Shown: one piece after another, positions 52,416 through 61,330 of the stretch
How the letters are laid out: each line of letters begins with the position of its first letter
How positions within the stretch are numbered: position 1 is the first letter of the stretch
Source of the DNA: Streptomyces sp. DH41
GTDB lineage: Bacteria > Actinomycetota > Actinomycetes > Streptomycetales > Streptomycetaceae
Direction: 5' to 3'
Assembly (NCBI RefSeq): GCF_029813785.1
Contig: NZ_JARVKY010000002.1
Location: 186,001-250,000, forward strand
Length of the DNA: 64,000 bases
Translations under genes and position numbers: made by a program
The notes under the pieces: generated by a model
The model's database searches: none
Told to the model about the DNA's origin: nothing
The model's input: the letters and a program-made list of their open reading frames with translations, nothing else

Positions 52416-53182
52416 GCGGCTACGAGGCCCGCTTCAAGGTGTGGCGGGGCGACGTCGAGGGCGGCGGTCTGGAGGACTTCCGGGTCGAGGTGAACGAGGG
52501 CGAGGTGGTCCTCGACATCATCCACCGCCTCCAGGCCACCCAGGCACCCGACCTCGCCGTGCGCTGGAACTGCAAGGCCGGCAAGTGCGGTTCGTGCTCC
52601 GCGGAGATCAACGGGCGGCCGCGGCTGCTGTGCATGACCCGCATGTCCGTCTTCACCCCCGAGGAGACGATCACCGTCACGCCCCTGCGGGCCTTCCCGG
52701 TCGTCCGCGACCTGGTGACGGACGTCGGCTTCAACTACACCAAGGCCCGCGAGGTCCCGGCCTTCGTCCCGCCCGCCGACCTCGGGCCGGGCGAGTACCG
52801 GATGACGCAGGAGGACGTGGACCGCTCGCAGGAGTTCCGCAAGTGCATCGAGTGCTTCCTGTGCCAGGACACCTGCCATGTCGTCCGTGACCACGAGGAG
52901 AACAAGCCGGCCTTCGCGGGCCCGCGCTTCCTCATGCGCGTCGCCGAACTGGACATGCACCCGCTGGACGCGGCCGCCGACACCGGCCTGGACCGGGGGC
53001 GCGCGGCCCAGGACGAGCACGGTCTCGGCTACTGCAACATCACCAAGTGCTGCACGGAGGTCTGCCCGGAAGGGATCAAGATCACGGACAACGCGCTGAT
53101 CCCCCTGAAGGAACGGGCTGTGGACCGCAAGTACGACCCGCTGGTGTGGCTGGGGTCGAAGATCAGGCGCCGGTCGTCCTAG
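52412..53182 (+). CDS. sdhB: Succinate dehydrogenase iron-sulfur subunit
   Basis: 256 residues, ATG 52412 inside ATGA with sdhA. 2Fe-2S site RWNCKAGKCGSCSAEINGRP and LLCMTR. The 4Fe-4S/3Fe-4S part is CIECFLCQDTCHV and CNITKCCTEVCPEGI. It relays electrons from FAD to quinone. No C-terminal anchor sequence. Its TAG shares four bases, CTAG, with the stop of the convergent GH18-like gene. Confidence 0.96.
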   Translation: MSGYEARFKVWRGDVEGGGLEDFRVEVNEGEVVLDIIHRLQATQAPDLAVRWNCKAGKCGSCSAEINGRPRLLCMTRMSVFTPEETITVTPLRAFPVVRDLVTDVGFNYTKAREVPAFVPPADLGPGEYRMTQEDVDRSQEFRKCIECFLCQDTCHVVRDHEENKPAFAGPRFLMRVAELDMHPLDAAADTGLDRGRAAQDEHGLGYCNITKCCTEVCPEGIKITDNALIPLKERAVDRKYDPLVWLGSKIRRRSS

Positions 53183-54315
53183 CGGACCCAGCCCTCCCGG
53201 TACTCCTTCCAGTTCGTCTCCGTGGCCGCGAAGTCGATGTACGGGGCGACGCCGAAGAGTTCGCGGTCGGCGTCGGTCCGGGAGAGGCCGAGGCGGACGC
53301 CGCGGACGGCGGCGGCGACGGTCTCGGCGTGGCCCCAGTGGTCGAAGTTGCTCTCGTGGTAGAAGGGCAGGCCCATCAGCAGGTGGGTGGTGGGCGGGGT
53401 GACCTCCAGGGCGAGGGAGGTCTGCTGGGCCACGTAGCCGCCGTAGGTGCCCTCCAGCGGCTGCGCGGTGTCGTACGTCATCACGGCGATCTGGTCGACG
53501 CGGCGGGCGACCTGGCCGAAGAACTCCTGCGACCACCACTTGGGGTTCTCGGTGAAGACGCCGAAGACGGAGTGGAGGGCCGGGAGCGGGTCGATCTGGT
53601 GGGCGGCCACGGACAGCCGCGCGTCCTGGGCGCGGGTCGTCTCGCGCAGGTCGTCGAGGAGCGAGAGGTAGTTCCGGTCGCCGGAGCGCATGGGCTCCAG
53701 GTCGAGGTGGACGCCGTCGTAGCCGACGTCCAGGACCTGACCGGCGCTGCGGACGACGGCGGCGCGGGTGGCGGCCCGCTCCAGGCGCATGCCGTCGGCG
53801 CTCTCGGTGGCGAGGACATCGCCGAGGAAGGCCTGGACGCGGACGCCGGGCAGCTCACGGTGCACGGCGTCGATCAGCCAGCGGGCCCTGGGGTACAGGG
53901 ACTCGGGCAGGGTGCCGTCGTGCTCCATCGGTCCGGTGTGGACGTACAGGTCGCGGATGCCGGTGGTCTTGACGCGGCGGGCGAAGGCGGCGAGGTCGGC
54001 GTCGTCCTTGCGGCCGTCGACCCAGGCGTGGCCGAGCCACATCGCGTCGCGGTTCCTGGTGTAGGTGCCGTCGGCGGGGTCGCCCATGTAGTTGACGCGC
54101 AGGGCGGTCTCGGCGGTGAGGAGGGGGAGGAGCAGGACGATGAGAACGGCGAGCACGGTGCGGCGGACGCGACGGACCCGTCTCTTCTTTCTCGTACGGG
54201 CGTCCTCGGCTTCGGTGGCCGCCGGGCCGGTGACCGCCGGATCAGCGTCGGTGGCCGCCGGGCCGGTGGTGCTCGGGTCCGTGCTCGGCTCCGTGCTCGG
54301 CTCCGTGTGGTCCAC
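53179..54315 (-). CDS. GH18-like single-pass membrane glycoside hydrolase
   Basis: 378 residues, GTG 54315 (VDHTEPSTEP) with GGGAGGGG upstream. N-tail has TEPSTEPSTDPS repeats, then a basic run and a membrane helix (LAVLIVLLLPLL). The outer domain has the GH18 core DGVHLDLEPM (near 197-205), where the usual DGxDxDxE has His for the third Asp but keeps the last Asp and Glu. QIAVMTYDTAQPLEG is the typical strand-6 motif. Substrate could be a wall polysaccharide or chitin; a changed residue in the catalytic strand leaves activity uncertain. Isolated on the minus strand behind sdhB. Confidence 0.83.
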   Translation of the reverse strand: MDHTEPSTEPSTDPSTTGPAATDADPAVTGPAATEAEDARTRKKRRVRRVRRTVLAVLIVLLLPLLTAETALRVNYMGDPADGTYTRNRDAMWLGHAWVDGRKDDADLAAFARRVKTTGIRDLYVHTGPMEHDGTLPESLYPRARWLIDAVHRELPGVRVQAFLGDVLATESADGMRLERAATRAAVVRSAGQVLDVGYDGVHLDLEPMRSGDRNYLSLLDDLRETTRAQDARLSVAAHQIDPLPALHSVFGVFTENPKWWSQEFFGQVARRVDQIAVMTYDTAQPLEGTYGGYVAQQTSLALEVTPPTTHLLMGLPFYHESNFDHWGHAETVAAAVRGVRLGLSRTDADRELFGVAPYIDFAATETNWKEYREGWVR

Positions 54316-54391
54316 GGCGTTCCCCTCCCTGTGGCCCGTCCCCGGTCGCGGGGGCCGGTCCACGCGCATACGCTCCGAACGTGTTGCCAGC

Positions 54392-54574
54392 GTGGACGAC
54401 TCGAACCGGTGTTCCGGTTGCGGTCGGGAGTGCGGCGCCGTGATCTCCGCCGACCTGCTGCCGCCCCTGGTCACGGCCGGGGCGGCCCTGCTTCTGGCCG
54501 GATACGGTCGTCTGCGCCGCACCCGGCGCGCCCGGACCCGTACGACCCCGGGCCGCCCCGGAACCGGGAGGTGA
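54392..54574 (+). CDS. Candidate 60-residue membrane microprotein
   Basis: GTG 54392 gives MDDSNRCSGCGRECGAVISA, then a hydrophobic stretch (LLPPLVTAGAALLLAGYG) and a basic tail RLRRTRRARTR. Third-position G/C is high through the frame, the two CxxC-like pairs are tidy, and it lies in the 283-base gap between the GH18-like gene and the signalling gene. No convincing ribosome site. May be real or a chance frame. Confidence 0.35.
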   Translation: MDDSNRCSGCGRECGAVISADLLPPLVTAGAALLLAGYGRLRRTRRARTRTTPGRPGTGR

Positions 54575-54598
54575 CACCGGGGTCGCACACCGGAAGCG

Positions 54599-57196
54599 TC
54601 AGAACAGGCTCAGCAACGCCTCCGCCGGGTCCGCCAGCTGGGTGTCGGCGCCCGGCAGGGGCAGTTCGAACCAGACCGTCTTGCCGCGTGGCGTACGGCG
54701 TGAGCCCCAGGCCGCGCTGAGCAGGCCGACCAGTTGCAGGCCCCGGCCGCCCTCGTCGGTGTCGCGGGCGCGGCGCCTGCGGGGCTGGACCAGGCCGGAG
54801 TCCCAGACCTCGCAGACCAGGGTGCGGTCGAGGAGGAGGCGGAGTCTGATCTCGCCCTCGCCGTACCTCAGGGCGTTGGTGACCAGTTCGCTGACGAGCA
54901 GCTCCGTGGTGTCGACCAGCGGTTCCAGGTCCCAGTCGAGCAGCTGGGCGCGGGCCAGCTCGCGGGCCCGGCCGACGCTGCGCGGCTCGCGCGGCAGCGT
55001 CCAGTCGCCGACGGACTCGCTGGGCAGGCCCTGGACGCGGGCCATCAGCAGGGCGATGTCGTCCTCGGCGTGGTGGCTGTCGAGGGTGTTGAGGACCTGG
55101 TCGCAGACGTCCTCGAGGGGACGGGTGGAGTCCGTGAGCGCGCCCACGAAGGACTGGAGGCCCTCGTCGAGGGGGTGGTCACGGCTTTCGACCAGTCCGT
55201 CCGTGTAGAGGGCGAGCAGGGCGCCTTCGGGCAGTTCGACCTCGACCTCCTCGAAGGGCTCCCCGCCGACGCCGAGCGGCAGGCCCGGCGGCACGTCCAG
55301 CATCAGCGCGGACTCGCCGGGCTCGACCAGGACGGGGGGCAGGTGGCCCGCGTTGGCGAAGGTGCAGCGCCTGGTCACCGCGTCGTAGACGGCGTAGACG
55401 CAGGTCGCCAGGTAGACCTCGGAGAGGTCCGCCTCGCGGGGGCGGCGGGCGGCCCGGGTCGCCTGCTGGACGCTTCCGGGAGCGCCGAGGCCGCGGGCGA
55501 TCTCGTCCAGCTGGGCGAGCACCTCGGCCGGTTCGAGGTCGAGTCCGGCCAGGGTGCGGACGGCCGTGCGGAGCTCGCCCATCGCGACGGCGGCGCGCAG
55601 GCCGCGGCCCATGACGTCGCCGACGACCAAGGCGGTCCGGTGACCGGGCAGTTCGATGACGTCGAACCAGTCGCCGCCGACCTCGCTGGGCCGGCCGGTT
55701 GCCGCGTTGCCGGGCAGGTAGCGGCAGGCGATGTCGAGGCCGGAGGCCTCGGGGTCGCCGGGTGGGAGCAGGGAGCGCTGCAGTATCAGCGCGCGTTCGT
55801 GCTCGCGCCGGTAGAGGCGGGCGTTGTCGATGCAGACGGCGGCGCGCGCGGCCAGTTCCACGGCGAGGTCCCGGTCGCGGTCGCCGAACGGTTCGCTGCC
55901 CTTGGTGCGGGCGAACTGCGCGAGTCCGACGACCGTGTCGTGGGCGACCATCGGCACGGCGAGCGTGGACTGCACGAGGCCGCCGTCCTCGGCGGGGACG
56001 GTGCGCGGGCGGGCGGTGCGCAGGGCGTCGGCGCAGGGCGAGTTGAACGGGTAGTGGTGGACGGCGCCGAGCCGGACCCGCTCGCCGGTGCCGTGGAACG
56101 GCACGTCGGAGACGGCGCTGGAGAAGGCTACGCGGCGCAGTTCCGCGCTGCCGTCGGCGAGTCCGGGCGGGGTCTCGTCGCCGACCAGCAAGCCCTGGTA
56201 GAGGTCGACGGTGGCCAGGTCGCAGAAGCCGGGGACGACGACGTCGAGGAGTTCGCGGGCGGTGGTCTCCAGGTCGAGGGAGTTGCCGATGCGGGCGCCC
56301 GCCTCGTTGAGGAGGGCGAGGTTGCGCCGGGCGGAGGCGGCCTCGCGGGCGGCCTCGCGGCGGGCGGTGATGTCGGTGCCGAGCCAGGAGATGCCGATGG
56401 GCCGGCCGGAACCGCTGTGCACGCGGTAGAGGTTGACGGACCAGTGGCGGCGTCCGTCGGAGTGCGGCGCGAAGCCCGTGACGTGCATGTCGGTGATGGA
56501 GTCGCCGGTCTCCAGCACCCGGCGCAGGGTCGCGGAGACCCGGTCGGCCTCGGCGCGCGGCAGGTAGTCGTGGACGCCCTTGCCCCGGTGGTCGTCGGGC
56601 GTGCCGCCGAAGACCGAGGCGAACCGCTCGTTGGCGCGGCGCACCCTGAGGTCGGGGTCGATCAGCAGGAAGCCGAACGGAGACTGGCCGAATATGGCCT
56701 GTGAGGCGGCGAGGTCGGTCTCGATGCTGCGCAGGACGCGGACGTCGACGACGATGCAGACGGCGGCCTTCTCCCCGTCCTCCGTGCGGGTCGGCATGAC
56801 GTAGACCTCGGCGAGTCCGCGCTGTCCGCGCCGGCTCCGCTCGCCGTCGGCGTCGTCGTCCGGCACCCGGAAGGGGACCACGCCGGTCCACTCCCGTCCG
56901 TCCAGGATCTCGGCCATCTTGCGCTGGCCCCGTTCCCGCAGGTCGGGGTCGATGAAGGCCTCGATGGGGTCGGTGCCCACGGCGTCCTCGGCCCGGATGC
57001 CGAGCAGTTGCTCCGCGCGCAGGCTCCACTGGTCGACGAGCCCGTCGGGGCCGATGGAGAAGGACGCGACCTTGATGTAGTCGTAGATGGAGCCGGGCGG
57101 GCTGCTCTGCCAGACCGCGTCAGCGAACGGCGCGCCGTCCGACGCACCGCCCGACGGGCCCTCGGGCTCCGAGGCCCTCGCTGGTATCTCGCTCAC
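54599..57196 (-). CDS. PAS-PAS-GAF-PP2C-HATPase signalling protein (SpoIIE/RsbU-type phosphatase fused to RsbW-type kinase)
   Basis: 865 residues, GTG 57196 (VSEIPARASE) behind GGAGGGG. PAS 1 about 45-165 (VASFSIGPDGLVDQWSLRAE), PAS 2 about 175-285 (GQSPFGFLLIDPDLRVRRAN), GAF about 300-460 (SLDLETTARELLDVVVPGFC). PP2C/SpoIIE about 480-720 has metal residues in GGDWFDVIELPGHRTALVVG, DVMGRGLRAAVAMG and LLALYTDGLVESRD. A final HATPase_c has N-box LLVSELVTNALRYGEG and G-box GRGLQLVGLLSA. A single soluble protein thus holds both the kinase and the phosphatase of a partner-switching sigma regulator. A related free kinase lies just upstream. Confidence 0.9.
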   Translation of the reverse strand: MSEIPARASEPEGPSGGASDGAPFADAVWQSSPPGSIYDYIKVASFSIGPDGLVDQWSLRAEQLLGIRAEDAVGTDPIEAFIDPDLRERGQRKMAEILDGREWTGVVPFRVPDDDADGERSRRGQRGLAEVYVMPTRTEDGEKAAVCIVVDVRVLRSIETDLAASQAIFGQSPFGFLLIDPDLRVRRANERFASVFGGTPDDHRGKGVHDYLPRAEADRVSATLRRVLETGDSITDMHVTGFAPHSDGRRHWSVNLYRVHSGSGRPIGISWLGTDITARREAAREAASARRNLALLNEAGARIGNSLDLETTARELLDVVVPGFCDLATVDLYQGLLVGDETPPGLADGSAELRRVAFSSAVSDVPFHGTGERVRLGAVHHYPFNSPCADALRTARPRTVPAEDGGLVQSTLAVPMVAHDTVVGLAQFARTKGSEPFGDRDRDLAVELAARAAVCIDNARLYRREHERALILQRSLLPPGDPEASGLDIACRYLPGNAATGRPSEVGGDWFDVIELPGHRTALVVGDVMGRGLRAAVAMGELRTAVRTLAGLDLEPAEVLAQLDEIARGLGAPGSVQQATRAARRPREADLSEVYLATCVYAVYDAVTRRCTFANAGHLPPVLVEPGESALMLDVPPGLPLGVGGEPFEEVEVELPEGALLALYTDGLVESRDHPLDEGLQSFVGALTDSTRPLEDVCDQVLNTLDSHHAEDDIALLMARVQGLPSESVGDWTLPREPRSVGRARELARAQLLDWDLEPLVDTTELLVSELVTNALRYGEGEIRLRLLLDRTLVCEVWDSGLVQPRRRRARDTDEGGRGLQLVGLLSAAWGSRRTPRGKTVWFELPLPGADTQLADPAEALLSLF

Positions 57197-57482
57197 GCGA
57201 ACCGTCCCCTCCAGCTCACCGCGTCCGGCACCGGTCACCGGGGGCGGCTGCCCGCAGTATCCAGCACTACGGCGCCGCACGACACGGTGTTCACGATCAC
57301 AGCACGGTCCCGATGCTTTTCGGTCCGGACCGTGACAACACTTCCAGTCTTCTAACCAGCGGACACGGCATCGAATCACGTAGTTCCACAACTGCCACTG
57401 GCCTGAACCAGTTGATCGACATGAGCGGTGTAGATATCAGGACATTTCATGACGCCTGAGCGGTGTACCACCGGCCACCCGG

Positions 57483-57884
57483 TCATCCCGGCACCGCGAG
57501 TTCGAACCACACCGTCTTGCCCACCTCTCCGGGCCGGGTCCCCCAACGGCTCGCGGAGGAGGCCACCAGCTGGAGGCCCCTGCCGTCCTCGTCACCGGGG
57601 CGGGCGACGCGCTCGCGGGGCGGATCCCGGAGGGGGTCGGAGACCTCCACGAGCAGGACGCCGCCAGGCCCGGCGGGGCGGCGTGCCAGGCGGACGCCGA
57701 TAGGGCCGGTGGCGTGCCGCAGGGCATTGGTCACCAGCTCGCTGACCAGCAGGGCGGCGATGTCTCCGACACTGTCGAGCTCCCACTCGCGCAGCGTGCG
57801 GCGGACGAGGGAGCGGGCGGTCCCCACGGCGTCCGGCACCGCGGGGAAGACCCACTCGGCACAGCCGCCTTCGCCGTCGATCAC
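57483..57884 (-). CDS. Stand-alone RsbW-type ATP-binding anti-sigma kinase
   Basis: 133 residues from GTG 57884 (VIDGEGGCAE) with GGGAAG eight bases upstream; GTG 57893 is closer to that site. HATPase_c motifs: LLVSELVTNALRHATGP (N-box), RPGDEDGRGLQLVASSASRW (G1/G2) and GKTVWFELAVP. Very similar in layout to the C-terminal domain of the neighbouring 865-residue protein. Such kinases phosphorylate anti-anti-sigma (STAS) proteins or bind a sigma factor. No STAS gene is in the window, so the partner is elsewhere. Separated from the larger gene by 286 bases. Confidence 0.87.
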   Translation of the reverse strand: MIDGEGGCAEWVFPAVPDAVGTARSLVRRTLREWELDSVGDIAALLVSELVTNALRHATGPIGVRLARRPAGPGGVLLVEVSDPLRDPPRERVARPGDEDGRGLQLVASSASRWGTRPGEVGKTVWFELAVPG

Positions 57885-58027
57885 GCCGATCACTTCCCGG
57901 GCCTGCGACCCCCACCCACGTCTGATTTGGTGGGGTTAACAGCGACATACCCGATATTGGTGTCCGGGTACCGCTCGGAGGGCGCACTGTGGCACCGACG
58001 GCGTACGGGGCGCTCGCCCCGGTTCGC

Positions 58028-58450
58028 TCATGCGCCCGGCGCGTCAGTCGTCTCCAGTCCCAGGTGTGCGAGCACCCTCTCGACGGCCGGCACATCCTGG
58101 TCGAGCCAGGGCACGTCCCAGATCTCGGCGGGGGCGAGCCAGCGCAGGGTGTCGTGGTCCTCGAGAGGCTCGGGGGCGGCGGAGCCGGGGAGCAGTCGCG
58201 CCGTCCACACATGCAGGACGAACGGGGTTCTCAGCGGCCACTGTCCCGGGACCCGCTCACCGGGCTCGGCCGTCACGCCCAGTTCCTCGCGCAGTTCACG
58301 TACGAGCGCCGCCTCGGGCGCCTCACCCGCCTCGACCTTGCCGCCGGGCAGCTCCCACCGTCCGGCCAGCTCGGCCGGTGCGCTGCGGCGCGCCGCGAGC
58401 AGACGTCCGCCGTCGACCAGGGCGGCACCCACCACGATCCGTTCCTTCAT
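58028..58450 (-). CDS. Nudix (MutT-like) hydrolase
   Basis: 140 residues, ATG 58450 (MKERIVVGAA). Nudix box GGKVEAGEAPEAALVRELRE followed by ELGV matches Gx5Ex7REUxEExGU fully. MutT-like lead-in (RWELPGGK, LLAARRSAPAELAG). It likely cleaves 8-oxo-dGTP or other oxidised nucleotides, or another nucleoside diphosphate-X, in the cytosol. Single gene, same strand as its neighbours. Confidence 0.9.
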   Translation of the reverse strand: MKERIVVGAALVDGGRLLAARRSAPAELAGRWELPGGKVEAGEAPEAALVRELREELGVTAEPGERVPGQWPLRTPFVLHVWTARLLPGSAAPEPLEDHDTLRWLAPAEIWDVPWLDQDVPAVERVLAHLGLETTDAPGA

Positions 58451-58515
58451 GCGCCGGAGCCTACGGCCCGCACGGGGCGGTGGGCGGCACCGGCCGACGG
58501 GGCCTGTCGGGGCGG

Positions 58516-58707
58516 TCAGTCCGCCGGGCCCGTTCCGTTCGGGCCGAGTTTCTCGACCCAGTAGAGCTGCTTGTGGCCGCGACCGTCGAGGTTGTCCGCG
58601 ATCCGCTGGGCCTCGGCCCGGGTCGCGTATCTGCCCACGCGGTAGCGATTGCCGTTGTCGTCCTGCCGGAAGACCAGCCAGGGAAGAGTGACCATGCCGT
58701 CGTTCAT
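58516..58707 (-). CDS. SPOR-domain-like microprotein
   Basis: 63 residues from ATG 58707 (MNDGMVTLPW) behind GGAGGGG. The sequence VFRQDDNGNRYRVGRYATRA, EAQRIADNLDGRGHKQLYWV follows the beta-alpha-beta-alpha pattern of SPOR repeats (R-VG-Y-x-T--EAQ-IA--L). SPOR domains bind denuded glycan strands at septa, but this one has no signal or membrane segment and may instead be a cytosolic stand-alone fold. Common in Streptomyces; function unknown. Confidence 0.75.
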   Translation of the reverse strand: MNDGMVTLPWLVFRQDDNGNRYRVGRYATRAEAQRIADNLDGRGHKQLYWVEKLGPNGTGPAD

Positions 58708-59083
58708 CGCGCCCCTCCGCTTCCCGTCCACGGCCCGCGCCGCACCCCGCCCGCCAAGGAAACCCCGATCCGCATATGCCCGACCCTACGCCTAACCTTC
58801 ACGCAGCGAATACGGCTTTGCACAAAGAGGTACGCAACCAGCCAGAACGCAGGGGGCGCACGATACGGAACGCGCCGTCCCCGCGCGCCGACACCACCGG
58901 TCGGAGGCATGCCGGGGACCATGGTGGGCGACCTGCGGGAACGGCTCGATCACGGCGCCGTGCGAGGGACGGCACGGCGAACGGACACCCGTGCGGGCGC
59001 GGGAAAAGGGCGCGGGGGGGCGCACGGGAGGCGTGCGCCATCTCACACCACAGGGGGCCGCCTGAACTGCCCCGGCGGCGCCG
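58708..59083. other. 376-base gap between SPOR-like gene and GntR gene
   Basis: An AT-richer patch at about 58790-58840 (GAATACGGCTTTGCACAAAG) is probably the SPOR-like gene's promoter. The rest is GC-rich with short G runs. No gene, repeat or hairpin of note. Confidence 0.6.
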
Positions 59084-59836
59084 CTACTTGACGGGCAGGT
59101 GGTACGCCACCCGGTACCGGTCGGCCGGAACGACCACGTCGGCCGTCTCGACCGCCCGGCCCGAGGCGTAGAAGGTGCGCTGGATGTCCAGAACCACGTG
59201 CCCCGGGACTCCGCCCAGGGCGAGCAGCTCATCGGCGAGGCCGGGGCGGGCACCGACCTCCTCGGTGACGTTGTCGACGACGACGTCGATGGCGGCCATG
59301 CGATCGACGACGCCCATGCCGCCGAGCGGACCCTCCTCGGGCAGCATCACCGGCGTGCGGCCGGTGAGGTCCAGCGGCTCCCAGGAGGTGGAGAGCATCA
59401 TGGCCTCGCCGCCCTCCCGGAAGACGTACCGCGTGCACATCACCCGGTCCCCGGGTTTGATCCCGAGCCGCTCGGCGACGGAGCGACTCGCCTCGGCCTG
59501 CTCGCTGCGCGACTCCCACGTGCCGCGCGCCTCGCCGTCGGCCTGCTCCTGCCGGAAGGGGGTGGCGCCGCCGGACGGCCGGAAGCCGGAGCGGGCGATC
59601 CGCCGGGGCACGGGCCGCTCGCGCACGTACGTCCCGGAACCGGAGCGGCCCTCGACCAGCCCCTCGGCCATCAGCACCTTGCGTGCCTCCAGGGCGACGG
59701 TGTCCGAGACGCCGTACTCCTCGCGGATCCGCGCCTGGGACGGGAGGCGGGTGTGGGGCGGCAGCAGGCCGTCGGTGATCTTCTTACGGAGATCACCCGC
59801 GACACGCAGATACGCCGGCTGCTCACCGAATGTCAC
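59084..59836 (-). CDS. GntR-family (HutC/UTRA) transcriptional regulator
   Basis: 250 residues, GTG 59836 (MTFGEQPAYL) with GGGAG upstream. N-terminal winged helix: YLRVAGDLRKKITDGLLPPH, TRLPSQARIREEYGVSDTVA, EGLVEGRSGSGTYVRERP. Residues 95-250 form a UTRA ligand domain (AERLGIKPGDRVMCTRYVFR, VVDNVTEEVGARPGLADELL, LDIQRTFYASGRAVETADVV). Ligand may be a sugar phosphate or amine, not determinable. No transport or catabolic operon is adjacent, so it probably acts at a distance or on its own gene. Confidence 0.92.
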   Translation of the reverse strand: MTFGEQPAYLRVAGDLRKKITDGLLPPHTRLPSQARIREEYGVSDTVALEARKVLMAEGLVEGRSGSGTYVRERPVPRRIARSGFRPSGGATPFRQEQADGEARGTWESRSEQAEASRSVAERLGIKPGDRVMCTRYVFREGGEAMMLSTSWEPLDLTGRTPVMLPEEGPLGGMGVVDRMAAIDVVVDNVTEEVGARPGLADELLALGGVPGHVVLDIQRTFYASGRAVETADVVVPADRYRVAYHLPVK

Positions 59837-59983
59837 TGGCCGCTCCCATCAGGTTGTACAGACAGCAACAGCGTGGCAACCGTAGGTTGTGCCAGGCAAG
59901 CAAAGGCCAGAGAATCACTCGATGTGATGACCCGGGTTTCCGGAAGGCTTTACGCAGGCACTTTCTCCCCGCTGCGGCCGCCG

Positions 59984-61201
59984 TCACACCTCCTTGCCGG
60001 GTGTCTCTCCCGCACCGCCGCCGTCCTCCCCGTAGACGGGCGGCGTCGCGGGCAGGCCCAGAGCCTCGCGCGCGGTGACCGTCCTCTCGGAGTCCATGAG
60101 CCCGTAGCCCTTGTCCAGGTGCGTGTAGTAGAGGTCGGCTTCGGTGGCCACCTCCGCCGCGGCCCACGCCTTCCGCGCCTCGTCCAGGTTGCCGATCAGC
60201 TCGGTGACCGGCTGTTCGGCGCCGGCGGGCCAGGAGTGCTCGCGCAGCATCCCGGTCTGCTCGGTGAGCGCGCGCGCCACGCGGCCCGCCCACGCCTTGT
60301 GGACGGTCGGATCGTCCTCGTAGTACTCGGACGAGGGCACCGAATCCAACGCCGTGTTCAGGACACCGTCCGCCTTCAGGTACGCGAGCTGGTGGGCGTC
60401 CAGCGTCGTCTCGTCGTTGCGCAGGGAGCCGGTCAGCTTGCCCCGCTCGTCCGTGTTCCCGAACAGGCAGGTGACCTCCCGGTCGCCCGTGCGCCAGCTC
60501 TGCGAGGTCGGTGTCAGGTAGTACACGTCGACGTCGGCGGGCAGGGCCCAGGTGTCCATGGCGTAGTCGTCGTGGAGCGCGTAGCAGCGGTCGTCGGCGA
60601 TCCGGGTGATCATGTCGTCACCGGGGAAGGCTCCGCCCGGCAGCTCGAAGGAGGCGAACACCTCGCCGTCGTGCTCCTCCTCGCAGGGCACCTCGTCGAC
60701 GTCGTACGTCACTCCCTCCAGGGAACCGCTGGGGGTGGTGAAGCACTGGCCCTTCTCGAGCGAGTAGGCGGTGCCCTCACCGCGCGCGGCGTCCCGGAAG
60801 CCGTCCCAGAAGTCGGCGGCGGCGCCCGTGGAGAGCGACACCACCCACAGGGCCAACCCCACGGAGGACAGCACGGAACCGGCCACCGCGAACCCCTTGC
60901 CCCGCTCGCCCCTCCTCCTGATCCGGGCCAGCGCGATCAGCCCCAGCACGAGCCCGACCGCCGGCACGCAGCAGAAGACACCGAGCACGAACGCGGCGAT
61001 GGCGACACCGTTGACGGGCGGCTTGCGGGGGTGGGCCCCGTAGGGCGGGCCGGGTTGCCCCCAGCCGCCCGGAGGGACCGGATAGGTCTGATAGGCCGGA
61101 TAGGGCTGCTGCCCGGGATACGGTCCCTGCGGGTACTGCCCCTGCGGGTACTGGCCCTGGGAGTAGGGCTCTTGGGGTCCGGACGGCGGCGGTATGGACA
61201 C
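59984..61201 (-). CDS. DUF4190/septum-formation domain membrane protein
   Basis: 405 residues from GTG 61201 (VSIPPPSGPQ), 10 bases after AGGAG. N-tail of YPQGQYPQGPYP repeats, then two helices (GVAIAAFVLGVFCCVPAVGL, AVAGSVLSSVGLALWVVSLS) with the GERGKGFAVAG loop of DUF4190. The outer part has paired Cys (KGQCFTTP, DEVPCEEEHDGEVFASF, ADDRCYALH, REVTCLFGN) and the EEEHDGEVF pattern of the actinobacterial septum-formation family. Probably an extracytoplasmic disulfide-bonded domain. Function in septation is by family name only. Confidence 0.85.
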   Translation of the reverse strand: MSIPPPSGPQEPYSQGQYPQGQYPQGPYPGQQPYPAYQTYPVPPGGWGQPGPPYGAHPRKPPVNGVAIAAFVLGVFCCVPAVGLVLGLIALARIRRRGERGKGFAVAGSVLSSVGLALWVVSLSTGAAADFWDGFRDAARGEGTAYSLEKGQCFTTPSGSLEGVTYDVDEVPCEEEHDGEVFASFELPGGAFPGDDMITRIADDRCYALHDDYAMDTWALPADVDVYYLTPTSQSWRTGDREVTCLFGNTDERGKLTGSLRNDETTLDAHQLAYLKADGVLNTALDSVPSSEYYEDDPTVHKAWAGRVARALTEQTGMLREHSWPAGAEQPVTELIGNLDEARKAWAAAEVATEADLYYTHLDKGYGLMDSERTVTAREALGLPATPPVYGEDGGGAGETPGKEV

Positions 61202-61330
61202 GTGTACCGTGCTCCTGTTTCGGACGGTGACGCGAAGGCGCCGCGGGGCTGGGGGTTCGGGGCCGGGCCCGACGGGCGGCCCGCCGCCGATCACAAAGCG
61301 CATGGTAAGCGCGCGGCGGACGGGGGCGGT

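Noticed and set aside
57422..57467. Direct repeat TGAGCGGTGTA twice, 35 bases apart
   Set aside because: Lies in the gap between two signalling genes; could be regulatory but there is no dyad or context to support it.
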